From: Bacteroidota bacterium
GTDB taxonomy: Bacteria; Bacteroidota; Bacteroidia; Flavobacteriales_F; PHOS-HE28
Length of the DNA stretch: 64,000 bases
Reading direction: 5' to 3'
Assembly: GCA_014584605.1 (NCBI GenBank)
Contig: JACTMO010000039.1
Location: 1 to 64,000, forward strand
Shown here: piece after piece, positions 19,181 through 30,427 of the stretch
How positions within the stretch are numbered: position 1 is the stretch's first letter
Layout: each line of letters opens with the position of its first letter
Made by a program: the position numbers and the translations under genes
Notes under the pieces: model-generated
The model's input: only the letters and a program-made list of their open reading frames with translations
Databases searched by the model: none
Told to the model about the DNA's origin: nothing

Positions 19181-19975
19181 ATGGGCATCCTGGAGGCCAT
19201 TGTCCTGGCCATCATCGAGGGCCTCACGGAGTTCCTGCCCGTGAGCAGCACCGGCCACATGATCATCGGCTCCACGCTGATGGGCATTGCGCAGGACGAC
19301 TTCGTGAAGCTCTTCACCGTGGCCATTCAGTTCGGCGCCATCCTCAGCGTGGTGGTGCTGTACTGGAAGCGTTTTCTCCTCGGCATCGACCTGTACCTGA
19401 AGCTGTTGGCGGGCTTTCTTCCGGCCGTGGTGATGGGCCTGCTGTTCAAGGACCACATCGACGCCCTGCTGGAGAACGTCACCGTGGTGGCCCTGGCGCT
19501 GCTGGCGGGCGGGGTGGTCTTCCTGTTCATCGACCGTTGGGCGCCCGGGGGCAGGGATGGCGGATCTTCGACCGTGACCTACCGCCAGGCCCTGCTGATC
19601 GGGTGCTTTCAATGCCTGGCCATGGTGCCGGGCGTGAGCCGGTCGGCGGCGACCCTCATCGGCGGCATGTCCCAAGGCCTCACGCGCGCCCATGCCGCGG
19701 AGTTCAGCTTCCTGCTGGCCGTGCCCACCATGTTCGCCGCGACCGTCAAGAGCCTCTACGACTATCTGGGCGATGGCGGCGCCTTCACCGATGCGCACCT
19801 GCGTCTGTTCGCCATCGGCAACGCCGTGGCCTTCGTGGTGGCCCTGCTGGCCATCAAGGCCTTCATCGCCTACCTGCAACGTCGCGGGCTGGCCGCCTTC
19901 GGTTGGTACCGGATCGTGCTGGGCGGCCTGCTGCTGCTGCTGCTGGCCCTGGGCGTGCCCTTGCAGCTGGTGTGA
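19181..19975 (+). CDS. uppP: Undecaprenyl-diphosphatase
   Basis: [30 protein letters not shown]. Confidence 0.95.
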   Translation: MGILEAIVLAIIEGLTEFLPVSSTGHMIIGSTLMGIAQDDFVKLFTVAIQFGAILSVVVLYWKRFLLGIDLYLKLLAGFLPAVVMGLLFKDHIDALLENVTVVALALLAGGVVFLFIDRWAPGGRDGGSSTVTYRQALLIGCFQCLAMVPGVSRSAATLIGGMSQGLTRAHAAEFSFLLAVPTMFAATVKSLYDYLGDGGAFTDAHLRLFAIGNAVAFVVALLAIKAFIAYLQRRGLAAFGWYRIVLGGLLLLLLALGVPLQLV

Positions 19976-19979
19976 GCCC

Positions 19980-20678
19980 ATGGCCGGCACGGACCCCATC
20001 GATCTGGAGGGCGGCGGCCTGCTGCTGGTGGACAAACCCGTGGGCTGGACCAGCTTCGATGTGGTGGGCAAGCTGCGCGGGGCGCTCAACGCCCTGGCTG
20101 GCCGCCGGGTGAAGGTGGGCCATGCCGGCACCCTGGACCCCCTGGCCAGCGGCCTACTCGTGCTGGCCTATGGGCGGCGGACCAAGGACCTGCCCGGCCT
20201 CACCGGCCTGGACAAGACCTACGTGGGCACCCTCACCCTGGGCGAGGTGACCCCATCGCAGGACGGGGAGACCCCGGCGGTGGGCCAGGGTCCTTGGGCG
20301 CACCTGGACCGCAGGGCCGTGGAGGCCGTGCTGCCGCGCTTCACCGGCGAGCTGCTCCAGCGCCCGCCCCTGTACAGCGCCAAGCACCACCAGGGCGAAC
20401 GGGCCTACTTCCTGGCCCGCGACGGCCGGGAGGTGGAGATGGAGCCCGTTCGGGTGGTCGTGCATCACCTGGCGGTGCTGGCCATGGAGGGGCCGCAGGT
20501 GACCTTCACGGCCACCGTGGGCAAGGGCACCTACATCCGCACCCTGGCGCACGATATCGGGCAGGCCCTGGGCTGTGGTGCCTGGCTCAGCGCCCTGCGC
20601 CGCACGCGCATCGCCGACCTGGACGTGGCGGACGCCCTGCCGCCCGTGGAACTGGCCCAGCGCATCGCGCCCCGGTGA
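19980..20678 (+). CDS. truB: tRNA pseudouridine(55) synthase
   Basis: LLVDKPVGWTSFDVV; KVGHAGTLDPLASGLLVLAYG. Confidence 0.95.
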   Translation: MAGTDPIDLEGGGLLLVDKPVGWTSFDVVGKLRGALNALAGRRVKVGHAGTLDPLASGLLVLAYGRRTKDLPGLTGLDKTYVGTLTLGEVTPSQDGETPAVGQGPWAHLDRRAVEAVLPRFTGELLQRPPLYSAKHHQGERAYFLARDGREVEMEPVRVVVHHLAVLAMEGPQVTFTATVGKGTYIRTLAHDIGQALGCGAWLSALRRTRIADLDVADALPPVELAQRIAPR

Positions 20679-20803
20679 GGCTCGGAACAGGGTTATCAAC
20701 AGCTTAACTTACGCAGGCTCAGGGATTTTCACATTTCCTTAACGATCGCATTATCTTCGCCGCCCCTTCCGCCAAAAGACGGGCCCGTAAGCCACGCCAG
20801 ACC

Positions 20804-21853
20804 ATGAAGCTCACCGCATTCAAGTTCAACCTGCCCAAGGAGCAGGTCGCCCTCTACCCCACCAAGGACCGCGACGGCAGCAAGCTGATGGTGCTGCATC
20901 GCAAGGACGGCAAGATCGAGCACAAGAAGTTCAAGGACATCATCAACTACTTCGACGAGGGCGACACCTTCATCCTGAACGACACCAAGGTGTTCCCCGC
21001 GCGCATGTGGGGCAACAAGGAGAAGACCGGGGCCAAGATCGAGGTGTTCATGCTGCGCGAGCTGAACCGCGACAGCCTGCTGTGGGACGTGATCGTGGAC
21101 CCCGCCCGCAAGATCCGCATCGGCAACAAGCTCTACTTCGGCAAGGACGATGAACTGGTGGCCGAGGTGATCGACAACACCACCAGCCGGGGCCGCACGC
21201 TGCGTTTCCTGTTCGACGGCACCTACGAGGAGTTCAAGCAGGCCATCACCGAGATGGGGGAGACGCCCCTGCCCCGCTACATCAAGCGCGACACCGAGCC
21301 CAGCGATGCCGAACGCTACCAGACCATCTTCGCCCGGCACGAGGGCGCCGTGGCCGCCCCCACCGCCGGGCTGCATTTCAGCCGCGAGCTGATGAAGCGC
21401 ATGGAGCTCAAGGGCATCCACTTCGCGCATGTCACCCTGCACGTGGGCCTGGGCACCTTCCGCCCCGTGGAGGTCGAGGACCTCACCAAGCACAAAATGG
21501 ACAGCGAGCAGGCCATCATCACCCGTGAGGCCTGCGACGTGGTGAACCGCGCCAAGGACGCGCGCAAGAAGGTGTGCTGCGTGGGCACCACCACCATGCG
21601 CGCCATCGAGAGCAGCGTCAGTACCCAGAACCACCTGAAGCCCTTCAACGGCTGGACCAACAAGTTCATCTTCCCGCCGTACGACTTCAGCATTGCCGAC
21701 CGCATGATCACCAACTTCCACATGCCCGAGAGCACCCTGCTGATGCAGGTGGCCGCCTTCGGAGGGTACGACCACGTGTGGAACGCCTACAAGGTGGCCC
21801 TGAAGGAGAAGTACCGCTTCCTCAGCTACGGGGACGCGATGTTGATCATCTGA
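20804..21853 (+). CDS. queA: S-adenosylmethionine:tRNA ribosyltransferase-isomerase
   Basis: [56 protein letters not shown]. Confidence 0.95.
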   Translation: MKLTAFKFNLPKEQVALYPTKDRDGSKLMVLHRKDGKIEHKKFKDIINYFDEGDTFILNDTKVFPARMWGNKEKTGAKIEVFMLRELNRDSLLWDVIVDPARKIRIGNKLYFGKDDELVAEVIDNTTSRGRTLRFLFDGTYEEFKQAITEMGETPLPRYIKRDTEPSDAERYQTIFARHEGAVAAPTAGLHFSRELMKRMELKGIHFAHVTLHVGLGTFRPVEVEDLTKHKMDSEQAIITREACDVVNRAKDARKKVCCVGTTTMRAIESSVSTQNHLKPFNGWTNKFIFPPYDFSIADRMITNFHMPESTLLMQVAAFGGYDHVWNAYKVALKEKYRFLSYGDAMLII

Positions 21854-21998
21854 GGAGCGCGACCACCGCACCGGCGGAACGAACGTGGGGAGGACGCAAC
21901 GTATCGGTTGTGGCTTCTCCTCCCCGGGCCATCCTTGCCCAAGCGCTGCCTCCTCCCGTCAAGCCTGGATGCGACCTTTGTGGTGTTGCGCTTGAGCC

Positions 21999-22661
21999 AT
22001 GCCGTGTAGTGCCATCCTCGTCGCCGGCGGTTCCGGCAAACGCCTGGGCGGCCCCGTGCCCAAGCAGTTCCAGAGCTTGAAGGGCCGGCCGTTGCTGATG
22101 TGGACCATCGAGGCCTTCCACCGCCACGACAGGGACATGCCGCTGATCGTGGTGCTGCCCCAGGCGCACTTCGACATCTGGAAGGCCCTGTGCACCGGCC
22201 ATCGGTTCTCCGTGCCCCATGCGGTGGTGGCCGGCGGTGAGCAACGCTGGCACAGCGTAAAGGCGGGTCTGGAGCGGGTGAAGGGGGATGGACTGGTCGC
22301 CGTGCACGACGGCGTACGCCCCTTGGTGAGCACCGACCTGATCGGTCGCTGCTTTTCCGCGGCGGACAGGCACGGTGCGGCCATCCCCGTGGTGCCCGTG
22401 GCGCCCAGCATCCGGGAGACCACTGCCGAGGGCTCACGCGCGCTCGACCGCTCGCGCCTGCTGGCGGTGCAGACGCCGCAATGCTTCCACACGGACCTGT
22501 TGCGCAAGGCCTTCGAGCAGCCCTACGACAGCGCCTTCACCGATGAAGCCACCCTGGTGGAGCGCCTGGGTGTGGAAGTGCATCTGGTGGAAGGGGAGGA
22601 GCACAACATCAAGGTGACCACGAGCGTGGATATGCGGGTGGCGGAGCTGCTGTTGGCCTGA
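21999..22661 (+). CDS. ispD: 2-C-methyl-D-erythritol 4-phosphate cytidylyltransferase
   Basis: AILVAGGSGKRLGGPVPKQFQ; VHDGVRPLVS; DEATLVERLGVEVHLVEGEEHNIKVTT. Confidence 0.93.
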   Translation: MPCSAILVAGGSGKRLGGPVPKQFQSLKGRPLLMWTIEAFHRHDRDMPLIVVLPQAHFDIWKALCTGHRFSVPHAVVAGGEQRWHSVKAGLERVKGDGLVAVHDGVRPLVSTDLIGRCFSAADRHGAAIPVVPVAPSIRETTAEGSRALDRSRLLAVQTPQCFHTDLLRKAFEQPYDSAFTDEATLVERLGVEVHLVEGEEHNIKVTTSVDMRVAELLLA

Positions 22662-22809
22662 GCGGCTGCGGTGTACACGCTCCCGTCCCGGTCGGGTCGA
22701 TCGGATGGCCTGGGCGGAAGAGGAAAGCCTGGGCCACACACCGCCGGATCGGGGTCGGCTTGCCGACCTTTGCATGCCGTCCACGACCGGACAGCATCGC
22801 AAGCCGCAC

Positions 22810-23889
22810 ATGAGCCCGAAGCCCCCGGACATCCGCGCGTTCTCCCTGGAGGAGATGCAGGCCCTGGTGGCGGACCTCGGCGAAAAGCCCTACCGGGCCA
22901 AGCAGCTCTGGGAATGGCTCTGGAGGAAGAAGGCACGATCGTTCGACGATATGAGCGACCTGCCAAAGACCTTCCGGGCACGGCTTGCGGAGCGTACGGT
23001 GCTGCGGCCGCTGGTGCTGGTGGAGGAACAGCGCAGCAACGACGGCACCGTGAAATGCGCCTTCAGGACCTGGGACGGCCACGTGGTGGAAGGGGTGTTG
23101 ATCCCCACGCCCACACGGCTCACGGCATGCATCAGCTCGCAGATCGGCTGCAGCCTCTCCTGCTCGTTCTGCGCCACGGGCCGGCTCAAGCGCATCCGCA
23201 ACCTGGATGCACAGGAGATCTACGACCAGGTGGTGCTCATCGACGGGCTGGCGCACAAGTACTACCGGGAAGGGCTCACGAACATCGTGTACATGGGCAT
23301 GGGCGAGCCGCTGCTCAACTATGCCAACACGCTGCGCAGCGCCGAGCGCATCACCGCCGAGGATGGGCTGGGCATGAGCCCGCGCCGCATCACCGTGAGC
23401 ACGGCGGGCATCGCCAGGATGATCCGCAGGCTGGCCGACGATGGCGCCCGCTTCAACCTGGCGCTCTCGCTGCATGCCGCCAACGATGCCAAGCGCGACC
23501 GCATCATGCCCATCAACGAGCAGAACTCGTTGGCCGAGCTGAAGGACGCCCTGCGCTACTACACCCGCACCGCACGCAGGGAGGTCACCTTCGAGTACAT
23601 CCTGCTGCGCGGCTTCAACGACTCGCTCGCCGATGCGCAGGAGCTGGTGAGATACGCCAGCGACGTGCACGCCAAGGTGAACCTGATCGAGTACAACCCG
23701 ATCGACGAGGGCGGGTTCGGCCGGACCGACACCAAGGAGGCAGAGGTCTTCCAGCAATACCTGGACAGGAAGGGCATCATCGCGCGCATCCGCCGCAGCC
23801 GGGGTCGGGACATCGATGCGGCCTGCGGCCAGCTGGCCAACAAGAACGCACCGGCGTTGAAGGACGGGGAGCGGGTGCTGAAGACCTGA
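22810..23889 (+). CDS. rlmN: 23S rRNA (adenine(2503)-C(2))-methyltransferase
   Basis: CSFCATG radical-SAM motif; VYMGMGEPLLNY. Confidence 0.95.
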   Translation: MSPKPPDIRAFSLEEMQALVADLGEKPYRAKQLWEWLWRKKARSFDDMSDLPKTFRARLAERTVLRPLVLVEEQRSNDGTVKCAFRTWDGHVVEGVLIPTPTRLTACISSQIGCSLSCSFCATGRLKRIRNLDAQEIYDQVVLIDGLAHKYYREGLTNIVYMGMGEPLLNYANTLRSAERITAEDGLGMSPRRITVSTAGIARMIRRLADDGARFNLALSLHAANDAKRDRIMPINEQNSLAELKDALRYYTRTARREVTFEYILLRGFNDSLADAQELVRYASDVHAKVNLIEYNPIDEGGFGRTDTKEAEVFQQYLDRKGIIARIRRSRGRDIDAACGQLANKNAPALKDGERVLKT

Positions 23890-23942
23890 GGCCCTGCTCC
23901 GGCGGACCGCTGCGGTCGGATCCGTCCGGTCCGGACGCCCCG

Positions 23943-24704
23943 TCAGAACCCAAGGCCCACCTTCACGCCCAGGAAGAAGGCCGGTACCAGGTCGTTGCTC
24001 GCTTCCTCGGTGTACCGGTAAATGGGCGACTCATTGGTGGAGTTGGGGTCGGGGTCGAGCACCAGCGTTTCTTTCACAAGGTTCAGGCCCCGGTTCCGGA
24101 GCGCTACACCGCCGTACACGTCGAACAACCAGTTGCTGCTGGCGCTCAACAACTGGTAGCCGCACAGCAGCCGGATGTCGTTGTAGATGCGCTCGTCGCG
24201 ATGCTTCACGGTGCTGAACGAGCCGTCGAGGTTCCGCTCCTTGATGTCCTTGACATACTCCACGTGGGCGAATCCGAGCTGGGTGTACCAGCCTTGCGGC
24301 TCGATGTCGTCCGTATGATACCAACGCAAGCCCAGGTGGTAGGTGGGTTTGGCGATGAGGTTGGTGCCCGCTCCGTAGTCGTCCGCATCCCCGCCGCCTC
24401 CGCTGAAGTTCAGGTTGAGGTAATCCCGCCAGGTGAAGCCCACGCCCAGTTCCAGGCTGAGGCGGTGCGTCAGCGCTCGTTCGTACAACAACGGGATCTC
24501 CCCACGGAAAAAGAGCAGCGGATTGAGCTTCAGGGCGTTCTTCACGCACTTCACCGTGTCCCACTTGGCCGCCACCATGTCGCGGTACAGCAGCACACCG
24601 GTCTTCTTCTTGTCCGGTTTGCCCTGGGCCATCGCCGGGGCGGTCAGCAGCAAGGCCGCCGCGCAGGTGAGCAGCAGCAGGGTACGGGGCCGGTCGCCGT
24701 GCAT
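23943..24704 (-). CDS. Outer-membrane beta-barrel-like secreted protein, hypothetical
   Basis: Signal peptide; alternating barrel-like strands; C-terminal ...FFLGVKVGLGF. Confidence 0.7.
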   Translation of the reverse strand: MHGDRPRTLLLLTCAAALLLTAPAMAQGKPDKKKTGVLLYRDMVAAKWDTVKCVKNALKLNPLLFFRGEIPLLYERALTHRLSLELGVGFTWRDYLNLNFSGGGGDADDYGAGTNLIAKPTYHLGLRWYHTDDIEPQGWYTQLGFAHVEYVKDIKERNLDGSFSTVKHRDERIYNDIRLLCGYQLLSASSNWLFDVYGGVALRNRGLNLVKETLVLDPDPNSTNESPIYRYTEEASNDLVPAFFLGVKVGLGF

Positions 24705-24878
24705 GTGCACGAAAGTACGCAGCGTCCTGCGACCACCCGGGGAGCGGTGGCCTCGAGCACAAGGGTCGCGGGGTGCGCTCCGGCGGAACGGGCCATTTCG
24801 GCAGCGGCGACGGCTCTGCCCCCACGCCACGCGCGGTCTGGCACATGCGGCACCCCTATCTTCGCGCTCCCAACACCT

Positions 24879-24960
24879 ACCCAGGTGGCGGAATCGGTAG
24901 ACGCGCTGGTCTCAAACACCAGTGAAGCAATTCGTGCGGGTTCGAGTCCCGCCCTGGGTA
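24879..24960 (+). tRNA. tRNA-Leu (anticodon CAA)
   Basis: ACCCAGG-TG-GCGGAATCGGTAGACGCGC-TGGTCTCAAACACCA-variable arm-GCGGGTTCGAGTCCCGC-CCTGGGT-A; loop CTCAAAC. Confidence 0.95.
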
Positions 24961-24990
24961 CCGTATCCACGGGCACATGCCGCTCGTCGC

Positions 24991-25446
24991 ATGCAGCAGG
25001 ACGCACTGGTCTATCCCGACCCCGCCAAGCAGGAACGCTACGACCGTGCCTACATGCGCATGGCGCTCGAATGGGCCAAGCTGAGCCATTGCCGGCGCAA
25101 GCAGGTGGGCGCGCTGATCGTGAAGGAGGGCATGCTGATCAGCGACGGCTACAACGGCACGCCCACCGGGTTCCCCAACGACTGCGAGGATGAGGACGGC
25201 CTGACGCTGTGGTACGTGCTGCACGCCGAGGCCAATGCCATCATGAAGGTGGCGCGCAGCACCAATGATGCACGGGGCGCCACCCTGTACCTGACGCACT
25301 CCCCCTGCAAGGAGTGCAGCAAGCTGATCCTGCAGGCCGGCATCCGGCGACTGGTCTACCTCAATGCGTACAAGGACCCCTCGGGCCTTGAGCTGCTGGC
25401 GCGCGGAGGGGTGGTCCTGCTCCACCTGGACCTGGAACCCGCATGA
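24991..25446 (+). CDS. dCMP/cytidine deaminase family protein
   Basis: HAEANAIMKVA; SPCKECSKLILQAGIRRLVY. Confidence 0.9.
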   Translation: MQQDALVYPDPAKQERYDRAYMRMALEWAKLSHCRRKQVGALIVKEGMLISDGYNGTPTGFPNDCEDEDGLTLWYVLHAEANAIMKVARSTNDARGATLYLTHSPCKECSKLILQAGIRRLVYLNAYKDPSGLELLARGGVVLLHLDLEPA

Positions 25447-27059
25447 AGGAGCCGCGCATCATCCATCCCGTGGTGCCGTTGTTGCTGAGCCTGGCGCTGG
25501 TGGCGGGCCTCTTCATCGGACATGGCGGACGGGGTGGCGACATGCCCCTGCCGGCCCTGTTCACAGCCCGCGGCGTCGGCCCCTCGGACAAGGTGGAGCA
25601 GGTGCTGGACCTGATCGACCGGCAATACGTGGACACCGTGGCCAAGGCCCGCTTGGTGGAGGAGGTGATCCAGGACCTGCTGCAGCGCCTGGACCCGCAC
25701 AGCTACTACATCAGTGCGGAAGAGCTGCGGGCGGCCCAGGAGCCCCTGGAGGGCAGCTTCGAGGGCATCGGGGTGGAGTTCGCCATCCAGCATGACACCG
25801 TGGTGGTGATCGCCCCGGTGGAGGGCGGCCCCAGCGCGGCGCTCGGCATCCGCGCCGGCGATCGCATCGTGGCGGCCGATGGTCACGCGCTGACCGGCAA
25901 GGAGGTCACCAATGAACAGGTGATGGAGCGGTTGCGCGGTCCCGGCGGAAGCACAGTTGCCGTCACCATCGTGCGCAGGGGCCAGGCGGCGCCATTTCAG
26001 GTCACCATCCGGCGCGGCAAGATCCCCATCACCAGCGTGGCGGTGAGCTTGTTGCGCTCCGGCGGCACCGGCTACATCAAGCTCGTGCGTTTCGCGCGCA
26101 CCACCCACCAGGAGTTCGTAGAGGCTGCCGAGGCCTTGCAGAAGGCGGGCATGCAGCGGCTGGTGCTCGACCTGCGGGGCAATGGCGGGGGCTATCTCAA
26201 CGCCGCCATCGAGCTGGCCGACGAGTTCCTGCCCGAGGGCCGCATGATCGTCTACACCCAGGGTCGTGCCCATCCGCGGCAGGACTATCGGGCCACGCGC
26301 AACGGGTTGCTGGAGTCCGTGCCCCTGGCCGTGCTGATCGATGAGGGCAGCGCCAGCGCCAGCGAGATCCTGGCCGGTGCCGTGCAGGACAACGACCGCG
26401 GACTGATCGTAGGCCGACGCAGCTTCGGCAAGGGGCTGGTGCAGGAGCATCTGGACCTGCCCGACCACAGCGCGGTACGCCTCACCACCGCGCGCTATTA
26501 CACCCCGAGCGGCCGGAGCATCCAGCGGCCCTATGGAGAGGGGATCGACTATGCGGACGACCTGGAAGCGCGCTATGACCATGGTGAGATGCTCCATGCC
26601 GACAGCGCCTCGGTCGATTCGTCCCAGGTTTACCGGACGGTCGGGGGGCGGGAGGTGTTCGGTGGTGGTGGCATCACGCCGGACCTCTTCGTGGCGGCCG
26701 ACACCGCGGGCACCACCCGTTTCCTGAACGAACTCTTCTTCAGCGGTTCGCTCAATCAGTTCGCCTTCGACATCGTGGACCGGGACCGGGATCGTTTCGA
26801 GGCCTTTGGTGCCCCCCTGGTCTTCCGCGACCGCTTCCGGATGGACGACAAGCTATGGGCCGACCTGCTGGCCCACGCCGCCCGGGAAGGCATTGCGGAC
26901 CGACCGGCGGAGCGGGCCCGCAGCGCACGGGTCATCGAACAGCGGCTCAAGGCCGGGATCGCGCGCAACGTGTGGGGCAACGACGGGTTCTACCGCATCC
27001 TGCTCGACACGGACAGCATCTTCCTCAAAGCGGACGAACGGCTGCGTACCGGCGGCTGA
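25443..27059 (+). CDS. S41 carboxyl-terminal processing protease
   Basis: LDLRGNGGGYLNAAIELADEFLP; DEGSASASEILAGAVQDNDRGLIVGRRSFGKGLVQ. Confidence 0.93.
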   Translation: MKEPRIIHPVVPLLLSLALVAGLFIGHGGRGGDMPLPALFTARGVGPSDKVEQVLDLIDRQYVDTVAKARLVEEVIQDLLQRLDPHSYYISAEELRAAQEPLEGSFEGIGVEFAIQHDTVVVIAPVEGGPSAALGIRAGDRIVAADGHALTGKEVTNEQVMERLRGPGGSTVAVTIVRRGQAAPFQVTIRRGKIPITSVAVSLLRSGGTGYIKLVRFARTTHQEFVEAAEALQKAGMQRLVLDLRGNGGGYLNAAIELADEFLPEGRMIVYTQGRAHPRQDYRATRNGLLESVPLAVLIDEGSASASEILAGAVQDNDRGLIVGRRSFGKGLVQEHLDLPDHSAVRLTTARYYTPSGRSIQRPYGEGIDYADDLEARYDHGEMLHADSASVDSSQVYRTVGGREVFGGGGITPDLFVAADTAGTTRFLNELFFSGSLNQFAFDIVDRDRDRFEAFGAPLVFRDRFRMDDKLWADLLAHAAREGIADRPAERARSARVIEQRLKAGIARNVWGNDGFYRILLDTDSIFLKADERLRTGG

Positions 27060-27082
27060 AGAGGAGGGAGAAAAGGGCGGGA

Positions 27083-27114
27083 ACGGGAAAGGGGCCTTGC
27101 GGCCCCCTTCCCGT
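27083..27114. terminator. Bidirectional hairpin between convergent genes
   Basis: ACGGGAA-A-GGGGCC ttgc GGCCCC-C-TTCCCGT, 13 paired bases with one mismatch. Confidence 0.55.
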
Positions 27115-27132
27115 GTGATCTTGAAAAAACGC

Positions 27133-27405
27133 TTAGTGGCCCACGGCCTTCTTGGCGGCGTCCACGGCGCCTTCCACCTTGGCGGCGGCGCTGTCGACCA
27201 TGGCACCGGCGGTGCTGTCCACAGCGGCAGCGGCGGCGGCGGCGGCAGCAGCGGCCTCAGCGGCCTTGATGCTGTCCATGCGCAGCACGTTGGCGATGCT
27301 GTCGGCGGTGGCTTTGGCCTTGGCCTCCAGTTCTTCGGCGCTCGGACCGCCGCAGGCGACGAGCAGTGCGGCCATGGCGGCCAGCACAGCGAACTTCTTG
27401 TTCAT
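27133..27405 (-). CDS. Small Ala-rich helical lipoprotein
   Basis: MNKKFAVLAAMAALLVACGGPSAEELEAKAKATADSIANVLRMDSIKAAEAAAAAAAAAAAVDS...; lipobox LVAC. Confidence 0.75.
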   Translation of the reverse strand: MNKKFAVLAAMAALLVACGGPSAEELEAKAKATADSIANVLRMDSIKAAEAAAAAAAAAAAVDSTAGAMVDSAAAKVEGAVDAAKKAVGH

Positions 27406-27436
27406 TGACGTGGTGGTGTTTGGGTGAAAGTGGCGG

Positions 27437-27444
27437 CAAAGGTA
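27437..27444 (-). promoter_or_regulatory. -7-like element TACCTTTG
   Basis: Upstream of the Ala-rich lipoprotein. Confidence 0.45.
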
Positions 27445-27489
27445 ATGAGCTTCAGCAGATTCCAAAGTTTCTTCGACCTGTGCCGTGGC

Positions 27490-27497
27490 TATCTTTG
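27490..27497 (+). promoter_or_regulatory. -7-like element TATCTTTG
   Basis: Upstream of sodB. Confidence 0.5.
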
Positions 27498-27538
27498 TCC
27501 CGGAGGCTTTTCTGGAACCATATAACTCGCTGAAGACC

Positions 27539-28147
27539 ATGGCATTTCAACTTCCCGAACTTCCTTACGCGCACGCTGCGCTCGAGCCGGTGATCGACAC
27601 GCTCACCATGCAGATCCACCATGGCAAGCACCACCAGGCCTACGTGACGAACCTGAACAAGGCGATCGAAGGCACGGCCCTCGACGGCCGGTCCATCGAG
27701 GACCTGCTCAAGGGTCTGGACATGTCCAACATGGCCGTGCGTAACAACGGCGGTGGCCACTATAACCACAGCCTGTTCTGGACCATCATGGCGCCCAGCG
27801 CCGGCGGCGCCCCGGGTGGTGAACTTGCCGCCGCCATCGATGCCGCCTTCGGTTCATTCGAGGCCTTCAAGGAGAAGTTCGCCGCGGCAGGGGCAACCCG
27901 CTTCGGCAGTGGCTGGGCCTGGCTGTGCGCGCATCCGGGCGGCAAGGTCGAGGTCTGTTCCACGCCCAACCAGGACAACCCGCTGATGCCCAATACCGGT
28001 TGCGGGGGTACGCCGATCCTGGGCCTCGACGTGTGGGAGCATGCCTATTACTTGCATTACCAGAACCGCCGGCCGGATTACATCGCCGCCTGGTGGAACG
28101 TGGTGAACTGGAAGGAGGTGGAGCGGCGTTACGCCGCCGCCCGGTAG
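27539..28147 (+). CDS. Superoxide dismutase (Fe/Mn)
   Basis: [56 protein letters not shown]. Confidence 0.95.
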   Translation: MAFQLPELPYAHAALEPVIDTLTMQIHHGKHHQAYVTNLNKAIEGTALDGRSIEDLLKGLDMSNMAVRNNGGGHYNHSLFWTIMAPSAGGAPGGELAAAIDAAFGSFEAFKEKFAAAGATRFGSGWAWLCAHPGGKVEVCSTPNQDNPLMPNTGCGGTPILGLDVWEHAYYLHYQNRRPDYIAAWWNVVNWKEVERRYAAAR

Positions 28148-28168
28148 TTCCCGGCGGTGTCGGTCTGA

Positions 28169-28176
28169 TACCTTTG
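28169..28176 (+). promoter_or_regulatory. -7-like element TACCTTTG, 5 nt before ATG
   Basis: TACCTTTGGTCGCATG. Confidence 0.5.
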
Positions 28177-28181
28177 GTCGC

Positions 28182-28547
28182 ATGGGCCGGGCGGCATGCG
28201 CGCTGTTGGCCGCGGTGGTCCTGTGCACCTCTGCGGCCGCATCCGGCGCAGGGCCATGGACCCCGCTGTGCCCCGCCGTCCCTGCGGCCGACAGCCTGCG
28301 CAAGGAGCCCGAACGCTTGATCGCCTGTGTGCTGGCCGTGGGGCTGGGCACCTTTGGCGCTCACCGCATCTACCTCGGCACCCGTCCGGGCGTTCCCATC
28401 CTGTACGGGGTCACCTTCGGTGGCTTCGGTATCCTGCCCCTGTTGGACCTGGGGCACCTGCTCTTCACCCGGGACCTGGCGCCCTATCGTGGGAACAGGC
28501 AGGTGTTCATGTGGGCCAGGCCCCGACCTCCCGGAACGGCGCCCTGA
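28182..28547 (+). CDS. TM2 domain-containing protein
   Basis: ACVLAVGLGTFGAHRIYLGTRPGVPILYGVTFGGFGILPLLDLGHLL. Confidence 0.75.
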   Translation: MGRAACALLAAVVLCTSAAASGAGPWTPLCPAVPAADSLRKEPERLIACVLAVGLGTFGAHRIYLGTRPGVPILYGVTFGGFGILPLLDLGHLLFTRDLAPYRGNRQVFMWARPRPPGTAP

Positions 28548-28576
28548 GCCCCGGAACTGGCGCGAAGGCGTTCGCC

Positions 28577-30421
<1,845 letters not shown>

Positions 30422-30427
30422 GGCCGA

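Noticed and set aside
21886-21924. GGGGAGGA...TCCTCCCC inverted repeat between queA and ispD as a terminator
   Set aside because: Loop of 23 nt and no following T-run; too weak to call.
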